In this document: piece after piece, positions 55,293 to 62,896 of the stretch
Layout of the letters: every line of letters starts with the position of its first letter
Position numbering within the stretch: the stretch's first letter is position 1
DNA from: Nitrogeniibacter mangrovi
GTDB taxonomy: Bacteria > Pseudomonadota > Gammaproteobacteria > Burkholderiales > Rhodocyclaceae
Assembly (NCBI RefSeq): GCF_010983895.1
Contig: NZ_CP048836.1
Span: forward strand, 682,001-746,000
Reading direction: 5' to 3'
DNA length: 64,000 bases
Made by a program: the position numbers and the translations under genes
The notes under the pieces: generated by a model
Told to the model about the DNA's origin: nothing
The model's input: the letters and a program-made list of their open reading frames with translations, nothing else
Databases searched by the model: none

Positions 55293-55462
55293 TTGCGTGG
55301 GAGGCGCGCCGCCGCGCCAGGCCCGTCAGGTGCCCTTGGTTACCGGGGTTGGCATGAGCCAAAGTGACTATTGCAACTGCGGCTCGGAGGGGGCGTCTTG
55401 CAACATCGCGTGACGATACTGAAGGTCTCCGTCTTCAACCCTATTGATCCGGGAGAATCCTC

Positions 55463-56263
55463 ATGTCTTCACTGACCAGGATGCTGTTTGCGTTGCTGGC
55501 CGCGAGCGCGGCATCGAGTGCCTTGGCCGACACCAACTGGGTCGGTAGCGCCGATTATTCTCAGGCGCCGAGCGGGGCGTCCGTCGGCGAGGTCGTCGCG
55601 CCCTTCGATACCTACGACTTCGCCCGCGGGGCCGTGCTCCTCGAGCCCGAGCCCAATGGTGGCGCCGATCCGGTGGTCTACAACGGCTGGTTCCAGTCCT
55701 ACGTCACCAATCATCAGTTCGGCGGCACGCTCGCCACCGCGGTAGGACTGAACCGCGATTACGAGCTGACCATCGCCGGTTCGTTTCGTGAAGAGCTCAG
55801 CTCGCTGCAGCCCGGGTTGTTTACGCTCACCGGCGGCAGCGTCACGCTCTACTTCGACAACGCGGTCGATCGCAGCTTCGCCGCCGATACCGGTTTCGAC
55901 GATGGCGATGCGCTGATCACCGGGACCATCGTCGGTGGCAGTGGCGCCCTGTTCGACATTGGCGGCCGCGGTGTCGGTTTCACCGACCTGAGCATTCGCA
56001 TCGACACCGTCGATGCCAACGTGTTTGCGCCCGCCACCATCAAGAGCGGCACGAGCATCTTCACCTTGCGTCTGAACGATGCCACCGACGAGACCTTCCT
56101 GTCGGGTGTCGACTCCGTGCTGGGGCATGCCTACGATGCGGGTGACGTTCGTCTGGCTGCGGATGGCTATCTGGCGCTTCAGGTGCCGGAGCCCGGGCAG
56201 TACGCGATGTTGCTGGCGGGGCTGGGCGCGATCGGTATGATTCGCCGTCGCCGCCTCGGCTGA
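55463..56263 (+). CDS. PEP-CTERM protein of the EPS locus
   Basis: 266 residues. Signal peptide cleaved near SALA, a beta-rich body with repeated Asp/Gly/Thr patterns and no known enzyme motif, and a canonical exosortase signal: VPEPGQ, helix (YAMLLAGLGAIGMI), RRRRLG. A GGGAGA site lies before the ATG. Located between epsL and epsD, it is the most likely local substrate of XrtB and may be a matrix or flocculation protein. A relation to floc-associated PepA is possible but not shown. It ends at a terminator. Confidence 0.85.
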   Translation: MSSLTRMLFALLAASAASSALADTNWVGSADYSQAPSGASVGEVVAPFDTYDFARGAVLLEPEPNGGADPVVYNGWFQSYVTNHQFGGTLATAVGLNRDYELTIAGSFREELSSLQPGLFTLTGGSVTLYFDNAVDRSFAADTGFDDGDALITGTIVGGSGALFDIGGRGVGFTDLSIRIDTVDANVFAPATIKSGTSIFTLRLNDATDETFLSGVDSVLGHAYDAGDVRLAADGYLALQVPEPGQYAMLLAGLGAIGMIRRRRLG

Positions 56264-56299
56264 GTGAGTCGGCGCCCGTCGACAGACCGTGAAGGACGT

Positions 56300-56325
56300 G
56301 GCCCGCTTCGGCGGGCCTTTTTTTT
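56300..56325 (+). terminator. Intrinsic terminator after the PEP-CTERM gene
   Basis: Stem GGCCCGC / GCGGGCC, UUCG loop, then eight T. It isolates the PEP-CTERM gene from the eps run downstream. Confidence 0.92.
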
Positions 56326-57091
56326 CGCTCCGTGCCCCGGTGGCGTGTGGCGACCGGGTGGGGCACGCCGGTATCGGCCATGGCGACACCGCGCCGCGGC
56401 GGGCTCTCCAATCGCAACAGAGCGTGTCCGCCGGTCTCGCCGCGATGCGCCCGCACGCCCCTCGCCAGGGTCCTGCGTCGAGGAGGAAACAGGGGGCCTG
56501 TGATGTCGTCCTGCGCCGATTGGCGCAAGTTGGCTGCCGGGCATGCCCCCTGGTTGCGGCGCCTTCCGTAAATGACATCGTGTTACGAATCCGGCGTGGC
56601 CTGGCCCATGCAGGTCTATATGATGCGCTTCCATGCAGACGGCCGTCGCATCCGTAGTCTGTTCGGCCTGCTCCGGGTGAGCCGAGTGGACGTGCTGTTG
56701 CAACGTGCTGCGCGTAGCCTCCTCGCACCGAGGTGGGCTGGCCGGACGGACCGGCATGCGTGCGGTCAACGCCGCCATCGAGCGTCCGATCGATGCGGGG
56801 CCTGGGCAGGTTTTCGTCGCGCAGCGCTTCGTGGCGTGTCGGTGGCCACAGCTCCGGCGCTGGCGCCCGCGCCCGGCACGTACACGACGATGTTGGCCGG
56901 CTGGGTTTCCGTTGTTTTGCGGACGTCTTGCCCGGAAGCGGGTGGATGTGACATTGTCATAGTGTAAATATGTCAGGATATGTTTCAATCATGTTTTCGT
57001 AACATTTCAGACATACGGTTCACCACTGGGCTTGATATTTTTTGTGCGTCGCAGCAAGCTAACTCAATTGCCAACGTCATGGAGACACCGA
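56326..57091. other. Long intergenic region upstream of epsD
   Basis: About 770 bp with no convincing gene; frames of up to 269 codons are Arg/Pro-rich shadows. The first 600 bp is GC-rich, then the composition turns AT-rich from about 56945. The AT-rich part contains TGACATTGTCA (56949-56959) and a weaker ATGTT/AACAT dyad, a likely promoter and regulatory area for epsD onward. No consensus promoter could be placed. Confidence 0.5.
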
Positions 57092-58054
57092 ATGACTGAT
57101 TCCGGCTTCATCTTCCGCCTGGCGTCTACCGTCGCCCTGTCACTCACGCTCGCCGCCTGTGGCAGTGGTTCCGACAGCAAGGGCGCGACCCAGGTGGCCG
57201 CCAAGGTCAATTCGGGTGAAATCACGGTTCATCAGGTCAATGCGATGCTGGCGCGCACGCCCAACATCAAGCCGGACCAGGTGGAAAAGGCCACCGAGCT
57301 GGCCTTGTCGCGCCTCGTCGATCAAGAACTGCTCGTCCAGCGCGCCAAGGAGAAGAAGCTCGACCGGGATCCGCGCGTGCTGCAGGCCATCGAGGCGGCG
57401 CAGCGCGACATTCTCGCCCGCAGCTACATGGAGCAATACACGGCGACCGCCGACAAGCCCACCGCCACCGAGATGCGCAGCTTCTTCGACGCCAACCCGG
57501 CGCTGTTCGCCGAACGGCGCATCTACAACCTGCAGGAGCTGAACATCACGCTCGAGCCGGGGCAGATGGACGATTTGCGCAAGACCGTCTCGGAGGCCAA
57601 ATCACTCAACGAAATCGTGAGCTGGCTGCGTGAGCACAATATCCAGTTCAAGGCCGGCGGCGGTGTGCGTGCGGCAGAACAGCTGCCCATGGAGGCGCTG
57701 CCGCGTTTTGCGAAGATGAAGGACGGCCAGATCGGTCTGGTGCAGACCCGTACCGGCGTGCTCGCCATCTATCTGGCCGGTTCGCGCCCGGCGCCACTGG
57801 ATTTCGACAAGGCGACCCCGTTCATCGAACGTTTCCTGCTCAACCGCAAGCGTGCCGAAATGGCGCAGGCTGAAATGAAGCGTCTGCGGGACACCGCGCA
57901 GATCGCCTACATGGGCAACTTCAAAGCGGCCGAGGTCGCTCCCGCCGAATCGCATGCGGCTGCCCTGGCGACCGAGAGCGGCGGCAGTGCCGTATCCGCG
58001 GCCGGAGCTGTCGATGCCGAGGCCATGCAGAAGGGCCTCAGTGGGCTGAAGTGA
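57092..58054 (+). CDS. epsD: EpsD-type peptidyl-prolyl isomerase lipoprotein
   Basis: 320 residues. Lipoprotein signal with lipobox LAAC near residue 24, then a SurA-like N-domain (AAKVNSGEITVHQVNAMLAR, LVDQELLVQRAKEKKLD) and a parvulin-like region. The ATG at 57092 follows GGAGACAC; an upstream in-frame extension lacks signal-peptide logic. In EPS loci EpsD is thought to assist folding of export components. First gene of the run to the window end, 36 bp before epsE. Confidence 0.83.
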   Translation: MTDSGFIFRLASTVALSLTLAACGSGSDSKGATQVAAKVNSGEITVHQVNAMLARTPNIKPDQVEKATELALSRLVDQELLVQRAKEKKLDRDPRVLQAIEAAQRDILARSYMEQYTATADKPTATEMRSFFDANPALFAERRIYNLQELNITLEPGQMDDLRKTVSEAKSLNEIVSWLREHNIQFKAGGGVRAAEQLPMEALPRFAKMKDGQIGLVQTRTGVLAIYLAGSRPAPLDFDKATPFIERFLLNRKRAEMAQAEMKRLRDTAQIAYMGNFKAAEVAPAESHAAALATESGGSAVSAAGAVDAEAMQKGLSGLK

Positions 58055-58090
58055 GCGACTTCCCGAACAACCGAACCTGAAAAGGCCATC

Positions 58091-58903
58091 ATGATCCACC
58101 GACTCACCCGTCCGCTCGTCGTGTTCGCCGTTGCGCTGCTTGTCCTCGCGCAGGGGGCGTTTGCCCAGGCGCCGGTGTCCGAATATGTGCTCGGCTCCGG
58201 CGACATCATCCGTATCACCGTGTTCCAGAATCCGGACCTGACGACGGAGACGCGTGTGTCCGAAGCCGGCGCCATCACCTTTCCTCTGGTCGGTACGGTC
58301 AAGGTCGGGAGCCTGACCATCCCGGCTGCAGAGCAGGCCATTGCCGATCAGCTGCGCAGCGGCGGATTCGTCCTGAAACCGCAGGTCAACATCCTGCCCT
58401 TGCAGATCCGCAGCAATCAGGTGGCGGTGCTGGGGCAGGTGAATCGTCCCGGCCGCTACCCGCTCGAGACGCTCGATACCCGCCTCTCCGACATGCTCGC
58501 CACCGCTGGTGGCATCTCCCCCAACGGGGCGGACGAGGTTGTGCTCGTGGGGGCGCGCCACGGCGAGCCGCTGCGCGTGACCGTCGATATTCCCGAAGTG
58601 TTCGCCAAGGGCGACTTCAGCAAGGATCTACTGCTGCAAGGCGGTGACCGCATCTACGTGCAGCGCGCACCGAAGTTCTACATCTATGGACAGGTCAACC
58701 GGCCCGGCGCCTTCCGCCTGGAGCCGGGCATGACGGTCATGCAGGGCCTGGCCACCGGGGGCGGCATCACCCCCCGCGGCACTGAAAAGGGCCTGCAGAT
58801 CCATCGCCGTGGCGCCGACGGCAAGATTGAGGTCGTCGAACCCAAGCTGACGAGCGCGCTCAAGAACAACGACGTGATCTACGTACGGGAGAGCCTCTTC
58901 TGA
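58091..58903 (+). CDS. epsE: Polysaccharide export protein EpsE (Wza/BexD-like)
   Basis: 270 residues. Signal peptide ending GAFAQA, a polysaccharide-export domain (YVLGSGDIIRITVFQNPDL) and two SLBB-like domains (VAVLGQVNRPGRYPLE, FYIYGQVNRPGAFRLEPGMTV). It has no lipobox Cys, unlike Wza. It forms the periplasmic/outer-membrane export pore together with EpsL. 18 bp before epsF. Confidence 0.88.
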   Translation: MIHRLTRPLVVFAVALLVLAQGAFAQAPVSEYVLGSGDIIRITVFQNPDLTTETRVSEAGAITFPLVGTVKVGSLTIPAAEQAIADQLRSGGFVLKPQVNILPLQIRSNQVAVLGQVNRPGRYPLETLDTRLSDMLATAGGISPNGADEVVLVGARHGEPLRVTVDIPEVFAKGDFSKDLLLQGGDRIYVQRAPKFYIYGQVNRPGAFRLEPGMTVMQGLATGGGITPRGTEKGLQIHRRGADGKIEVVEPKLTSALKNNDVIYVRESLF

Positions 58904-58921
58904 GGCGTGGGGGAGCTTTCG

Positions 58922-60289
58922 ATGACGCTGCAACAATTCCTCCTGATCCTCCGCGCCCGGATGTGGGTCGTTATCCTGACCCTGCTCGTGGTCGTGGGTA
59001 CCGCCGTGGCGGTGAGCTTGATCCTGCCCAAGCAATACACCGCCACCACCTCGCTGGTGGTCGACGCCAAGACCAACGATCCGCTGACCGGTGGTCTGCT
59101 GCCGGCACAGATGATCCCGGGCTACATGGCCACTCAGGTCGATATCATCAACTCCGATCGTGTGGCCCAGCGGGTCGTCACTCAGCTCAAGCTCACCGAA
59201 GCGCCATCGGTGCAGTCCGATTGGCGCGAAAGCACCGACGGCGAGGGTTCCGTCACGGTGTGGCTGGCCAATCGCATGAAGGAGAGTCTCGATGTCGAGC
59301 CCTCGCGCGAGAGCAACGTCATCAACGTTTCCTTTACCGGCGCCGATCCCAAGTTCGCGGCGGCGCTGACCAACGCCTGGGCACAGGCCTACATCGATAC
59401 CAGCCTGGAGCTGAAGGTCGAGCCCGCCCGCCAGTACGCCAAGTGGTTCGATGGCAAGAATGCGGAGTTGCGGGCCGATCTCGAGGCCGCGCAGAAGCGC
59501 CTGTCGGACTACCAGCAGAAGCAGGGGATCGTCGCCACCGACGAGCGACTCGACGTGGAGAACGCGCGACTGGCCGAGTTGTCGTCGCAGTTGTCGGCCA
59601 TCCAGGCGCAGCGGGTCGACAGCGACTCGCGCCGTGCCCAGTCGGGCAACGCCGATGCCTTGCCCGAGGTGATGCAGAACGGCCTCATCCAGAACCTGAA
59701 GGCCGATCTGGCCCGCCAGGAGGCCACCCGCGACCAGTTGGCCGGGCGCTATGGCAGCAACCACCCCGAGCTGGCCAAGGCCAATGCCGAGATCTCCGCA
59801 TTGCGCCAGCGTATCGCGGACGAAACCCGGCGCGTGGTGCGTGCCCTGGGGACCAACTCCCGTGTCGATGCGCAGCGCGAAGCCGAGATCAAGGCGTCGC
59901 TCGAGGCGCAGAAGAAGAAGGTGCTCGCCCTCAAGGCCGAGCGTGATCAGATCAACGTGCTGGCGCGTGATGTGGAAAACGCCCAGCGGGCCTATGACCT
60001 CGTCACCCAGCGTCTGGCGCAGACCAATCTGGAGAGCCAGACCCAGCAGACCAATGTCGTGGTGCTGACCCCGGCGGTGCCGCCGCTCAAGCCGTCGAGC
60101 CCGAAAATCGTGCTCAACACCGCGCTGGCCATCTTCCTCGGGCTGTTGCTCGGGCTGGGCGCCGCGTTGTTGCTGGAGATGATGGACCCGCGGGTGCGCG
60201 GCGTCGAAGATCTGGTCCAGATGGCCGGCGTGCCGGTCCTGGGCGTCGTGCCCTCGGGCGGAAAACTCAAGCTGGTGGCCGCTGCATGA
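58922..60289 (+). CDS. epsF: Chain-length determinant protein EpsF (Wzz-like)
   Basis: 455 residues. N-terminal helix (MWVVILTLLVVVGTAVAVSLIL) with the Wzz motif that follows, long periplasmic coiled coil (~165-370) and a C-terminal helix (IVLNTALAIFLGLLLGLGAALLLEMMDPRVR). It controls polymer length and partners the EpsG kinase. ATG 58922, with GGGGGAG 6 bp upstream, was preferred to GTG 58907. The stop overlaps epsG (ATGA). Confidence 0.9.
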   Translation: MTLQQFLLILRARMWVVILTLLVVVGTAVAVSLILPKQYTATTSLVVDAKTNDPLTGGLLPAQMIPGYMATQVDIINSDRVAQRVVTQLKLTEAPSVQSDWRESTDGEGSVTVWLANRMKESLDVEPSRESNVINVSFTGADPKFAAALTNAWAQAYIDTSLELKVEPARQYAKWFDGKNAELRADLEAAQKRLSDYQQKQGIVATDERLDVENARLAELSSQLSAIQAQRVDSDSRRAQSGNADALPEVMQNGLIQNLKADLARQEATRDQLAGRYGSNHPELAKANAEISALRQRIADETRRVVRALGTNSRVDAQREAEIKASLEAQKKKVLALKAERDQINVLARDVENAQRAYDLVTQRLAQTNLESQTQQTNVVVLTPAVPPLKPSSPKIVLNTALAIFLGLLLGLGAALLLEMMDPRVRGVEDLVQMAGVPVLGVVPSGGKLKLVAAA

Positions 60290-61245
60290 ACACTGTCAAT
60301 CCGACCGCCGACGCCATGGCGGTTCCTCATTCCCCAGCAAGCAAACCCATGATCAAGCCAGCGAATTCCGCCGTGAGCGCCATCGACCAATTCGCCGAGC
60401 ACAAGACGGGGCGCGACCGCTCCATCGGCGCCATCCTCATCGACGCGGGCAAGATCAAGGCCGCCGATGCCGAGCACGTCCTGCGCCTGCAGCAGGACGA
60501 GGGCCTGCGCTTTGGCGACGCCGCCAAGAAGCTCGGCCTGATCAGTGACGATGATATCGCCCAGGCCCTGTCGCGCCAGTTCGACTACCCCTACCTCACC
60601 TGGGGCGAAAGCCGGGTCGCGGCCGAAGTGGTGGCCGCCTACAACCCGTTCTCGGCCCCGGTCGAAGCCCTGCGCGCACTGCGCAGCCAGCTGATGCTGC
60701 GCTGGTTCGACGCCGAAGCCGAGCACAAGACGCTCGCCATCACCAGCCCCGGTCGCGGGGAAGGGCGCTCCTGGCTCACCGCCAACCTGGGCGTGGTGTT
60801 CTCCCAGCTCGGCGAGCGCACCCTCATCATCGACGCCGACCTGCGTCACCCGCGCCAGCATCTGCTGTTCGGCGCCGAAAACCGCAGCGGCCTCTCTGCC
60901 GTGCTGTCCGGGCGGGGGGCCACCGACGCCGTGCAACGGGTGCCGGCGCTGCTCGACCTGTCGTTGCTGCCCGCCGGTGCGGTGCCCCCCAATCCACAGG
61001 AGCTGCTGGCTCGGCCGGCTTTCGCACAACTGCTCCAGCACCTCAGTGCCGATTTCGACGTGATCCTCATCGACACGCCCGCCGGGGCACAGTTCGCCGA
61101 TGGCCAGACCGTCGCCGTGCGTGCCAGTGGCGCCCTGGTGGTCGCCCAGAAGAATGCCAGCCGCCTTGGCCTGCTGCGCAGCTACGCCGACATGCTGCGG
61201 CAGGCGACGGCCTCCGTGGTCGGAACAGTCCTGGTCGAACGCTGA
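60286..61245 (+). CDS. epsG: Chain-length tyrosine-kinase-like ATPase EpsG
   Basis: 319 residues. An N-terminal segment of the type II-secretion/MshE-N type (RSIGAILIDAGKIKAADAEHVL...ISDDDIAQALSRQF) precedes a BY-kinase domain. Walker A reads SPGRGEGRSWLTANLG, with Arg where Lys is usual; Walker A' is TLIIDADLRHP and Walker B ILIDTPAG. There is no C-terminal Tyr cluster. It should pair with EpsF to regulate polymerisation. Coupled by ATGA to epsF. Confidence 0.88.
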   Translation: MNTVNPTADAMAVPHSPASKPMIKPANSAVSAIDQFAEHKTGRDRSIGAILIDAGKIKAADAEHVLRLQQDEGLRFGDAAKKLGLISDDDIAQALSRQFDYPYLTWGESRVAAEVVAAYNPFSAPVEALRALRSQLMLRWFDAEAEHKTLAITSPGRGEGRSWLTANLGVVFSQLGERTLIIDADLRHPRQHLLFGAENRSGLSAVLSGRGATDAVQRVPALLDLSLLPAGAVPPNPQELLARPAFAQLLQHLSADFDVILIDTPAGAQFADGQTVAVRASGALVVAQKNASRLGLLRSYADMLRQATASVVGTVLVER

Positions 61246-61252
61246 GAATGAT

Positions 61253-62152
61253 GTGCAGACCGTGAGCGCTCAATCGTCATCCACCGCCCACAGTTTTGGG
61301 ATTCAAGCCGATGGGTGGTGGCCCTGGATCATCGTCGCACTGGGCGCATCGGTCATGTACCTGCCCAGCTTCTACGATCTGTTTGCCGGGATCTGGAGCA
61401 CGGACCAACAAGGCCATGGCCCCATCGTGTTGGCGATCTCGATCTGGCTCCTCTATCGCAAGTGGCCGCAGATGATGGCGGCCAGCGAGGGGGGTGCCCC
61501 CTCGCGGGCCGGCTGGCCGGTCCTCGTGTTCGGCCTGCTGCTGTTCGTTGTCGGGCGCTCCCAGGACATCCTGTTGTTCGAGATCGGTTCGGTGATCTGG
61601 GTGCTGGTCGCAGTGCTCTTGCTGATGTGCGGCGGGCGGGCCGTAAAGGCCGTGTGGTTCCCCCTGTTCTTCATGCTCTTCATGATTCCGCTTCCAGGCG
61701 CCTTCGTTGACGCCATGACGATGCCCATGAAAATGGCGGTGTCATATGTCGCGGAGCATGTCTTATACGCGGCGGGCTATCCCATCGCGCGTACCGGTGT
61801 CGTATTGCAGATCGGCCCCTACCAGCTGCTCGTCGCGGATGCATGCGCCGGCTTGCACACCCTGTTCACTCTCGAGGCGCTCGGGTTGTTGTATCTCAAT
61901 CTCGTCCGCCATGAGTCGGTGGCGAGGAATCTGACGCTGGCGCTGTTGATCGTCCCGATTTCCTTTACCGCGAACGTGATTCGTGTCATGGCCCTGACGT
62001 TGATCACCTATCACCTGGGGGATGAGGCCGGGCAGGGGTTTCTCCATGGATTCGCGGGGATGGTGCTGTTTCTGACGGCCTTGTTGCTGATTATCGGGGT
62101 CGACTCCCTGATTCGCCTCGTCGTCGCACGCTCACGAAATACGGCAGATTGA
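61253..62152 (+). CDS. xrtB: Exosortase B (XrtB)
   Basis: 299 residues with about eight membrane helices. The exosortase triad is visible: Cys198 in VADACAGLHT, Arg244 in NVIRVMAL and His265 in FLHGFAGM. It cleaves and transfers PEP-CTERM proteins at the inner membrane. Start is a GTG at 61253 (weak GAGA before it); a GTG at 61262 is an alternative. Followed 4 bp later by epsI, the standard XrtB order. Confidence 0.92.
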   Translation: MQTVSAQSSSTAHSFGIQADGWWPWIIVALGASVMYLPSFYDLFAGIWSTDQQGHGPIVLAISIWLLYRKWPQMMAASEGGAPSRAGWPVLVFGLLLFVVGRSQDILLFEIGSVIWVLVAVLLLMCGGRAVKAVWFPLFFMLFMIPLPGAFVDAMTMPMKMAVSYVAEHVLYAAGYPIARTGVVLQIGPYQLLVADACAGLHTLFTLEALGLLYLNLVRHESVARNLTLALLIVPISFTANVIRVMALTLITYHLGDEAGQGFLHGFAGMVLFLTALLLIIGVDSLIRLVVARSRNTAD

Positions 62153-62155
62153 CTC

Positions 62156-62872
62156 ATGTTCCAGCAATCCGGGCGTCCCAACTCCAGGATGAAGGCCTTT
62201 TTCATTGCGTTGCTGATGGTCGTGTCGGCCGCGTTCGGCGCGCAATTGAAACCGAGTGTCTTTCTTGCCGACCTGCGACCGGGCACCTCATTGGGTGAAC
62301 TCGTCCCCAAGCAGTTCGGCGATTGGAAGGTCGAACCGCAGGCGCCACAACTGGTAAACCCCCAGTCGCGGGAGCTCATTGACAAACTCTATGTCGAGAC
62401 CGTGTCCCGGACATACACGAACAGTCATGGCCAACGCGTCATGCTGGCCATCGCCTACGGACGTGACCAGCGCGATTCGCTTGCCCTACACCGACCGGAT
62501 GTCTGCTATCCGGCTCAGGGATTCGTCATCAGGAACAAGCACGACGATGTGTTGAAAAGCCGCTTCGGCGACATCCCCGTGCGTCGTCTGTTCACCGGTC
62601 TGGACGGTCGACGCTTCGAACCGGTGACCTACTGGACCACGGTGGGTGACCATGTCGTGAGGCACGGGTATGAAAAGAAGCTGGTCGAAATGGAGTACGC
62701 CGCCAAGGGGTTGATTCCCGACGGATTGCTGTTTCGCGTATCGACCATCAGCCAGGATCCCGATCAGGCCTACGCGCTCAGCGATCGATTTACACGTGAT
62801 CTGCTGCATGCGGTGGATCCCAAGGTCCTGCCGCGTCTGGCGGGCTTTGAACCGGCAGCCAAATCGCGCTAG
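62156..62872 (+). CDS. epsI: Exosortase-associated protein EpsI
   Basis: 238 residues. N-terminal helix (FFIALLMVVSAAFGAQL), then LVPKQFGDWKVE, RVMLAIAYGRDQRDSLALHRPDVCYPAQGF with the conserved Cys-Tyr-x-x-Gln-Gly, and VTYWTTVGDHVV. EpsI is always beside exosortase, anchored in the membrane; its role is unclear but it is required for EPS in known systems. It begins 4 bases after xrtB. Confidence 0.88.
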   Translation: MFQQSGRPNSRMKAFFIALLMVVSAAFGAQLKPSVFLADLRPGTSLGELVPKQFGDWKVEPQAPQLVNPQSRELIDKLYVETVSRTYTNSHGQRVMLAIAYGRDQRDSLALHRPDVCYPAQGFVIRNKHDDVLKSRFGDIPVRRLFTGLDGRRFEPVTYWTTVGDHVVRHGYEKKLVEMEYAAKGLIPDGLLFRVSTISQDPDQAYALSDRFTRDLLHAVDPKVLPRLAGFEPAAKSR

Positions 62873-62896
62873 CGGTCTCGGCACGGGCTCTTCGGT

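Noticed and set aside
55349-55362. TTGGC-ATGA-GCCAA dyad after epsL
   Set aside because: Only a 5-bp stem and no T tract; too weak to call a terminator or operator.
56179-56988. 269-codon minus-strand frame over the epsD leader
   Set aside because: Arg/Pro/His-rich composition typical of a shadow, overlapping the PEP-CTERM gene and its terminator, with no recognisable domain.
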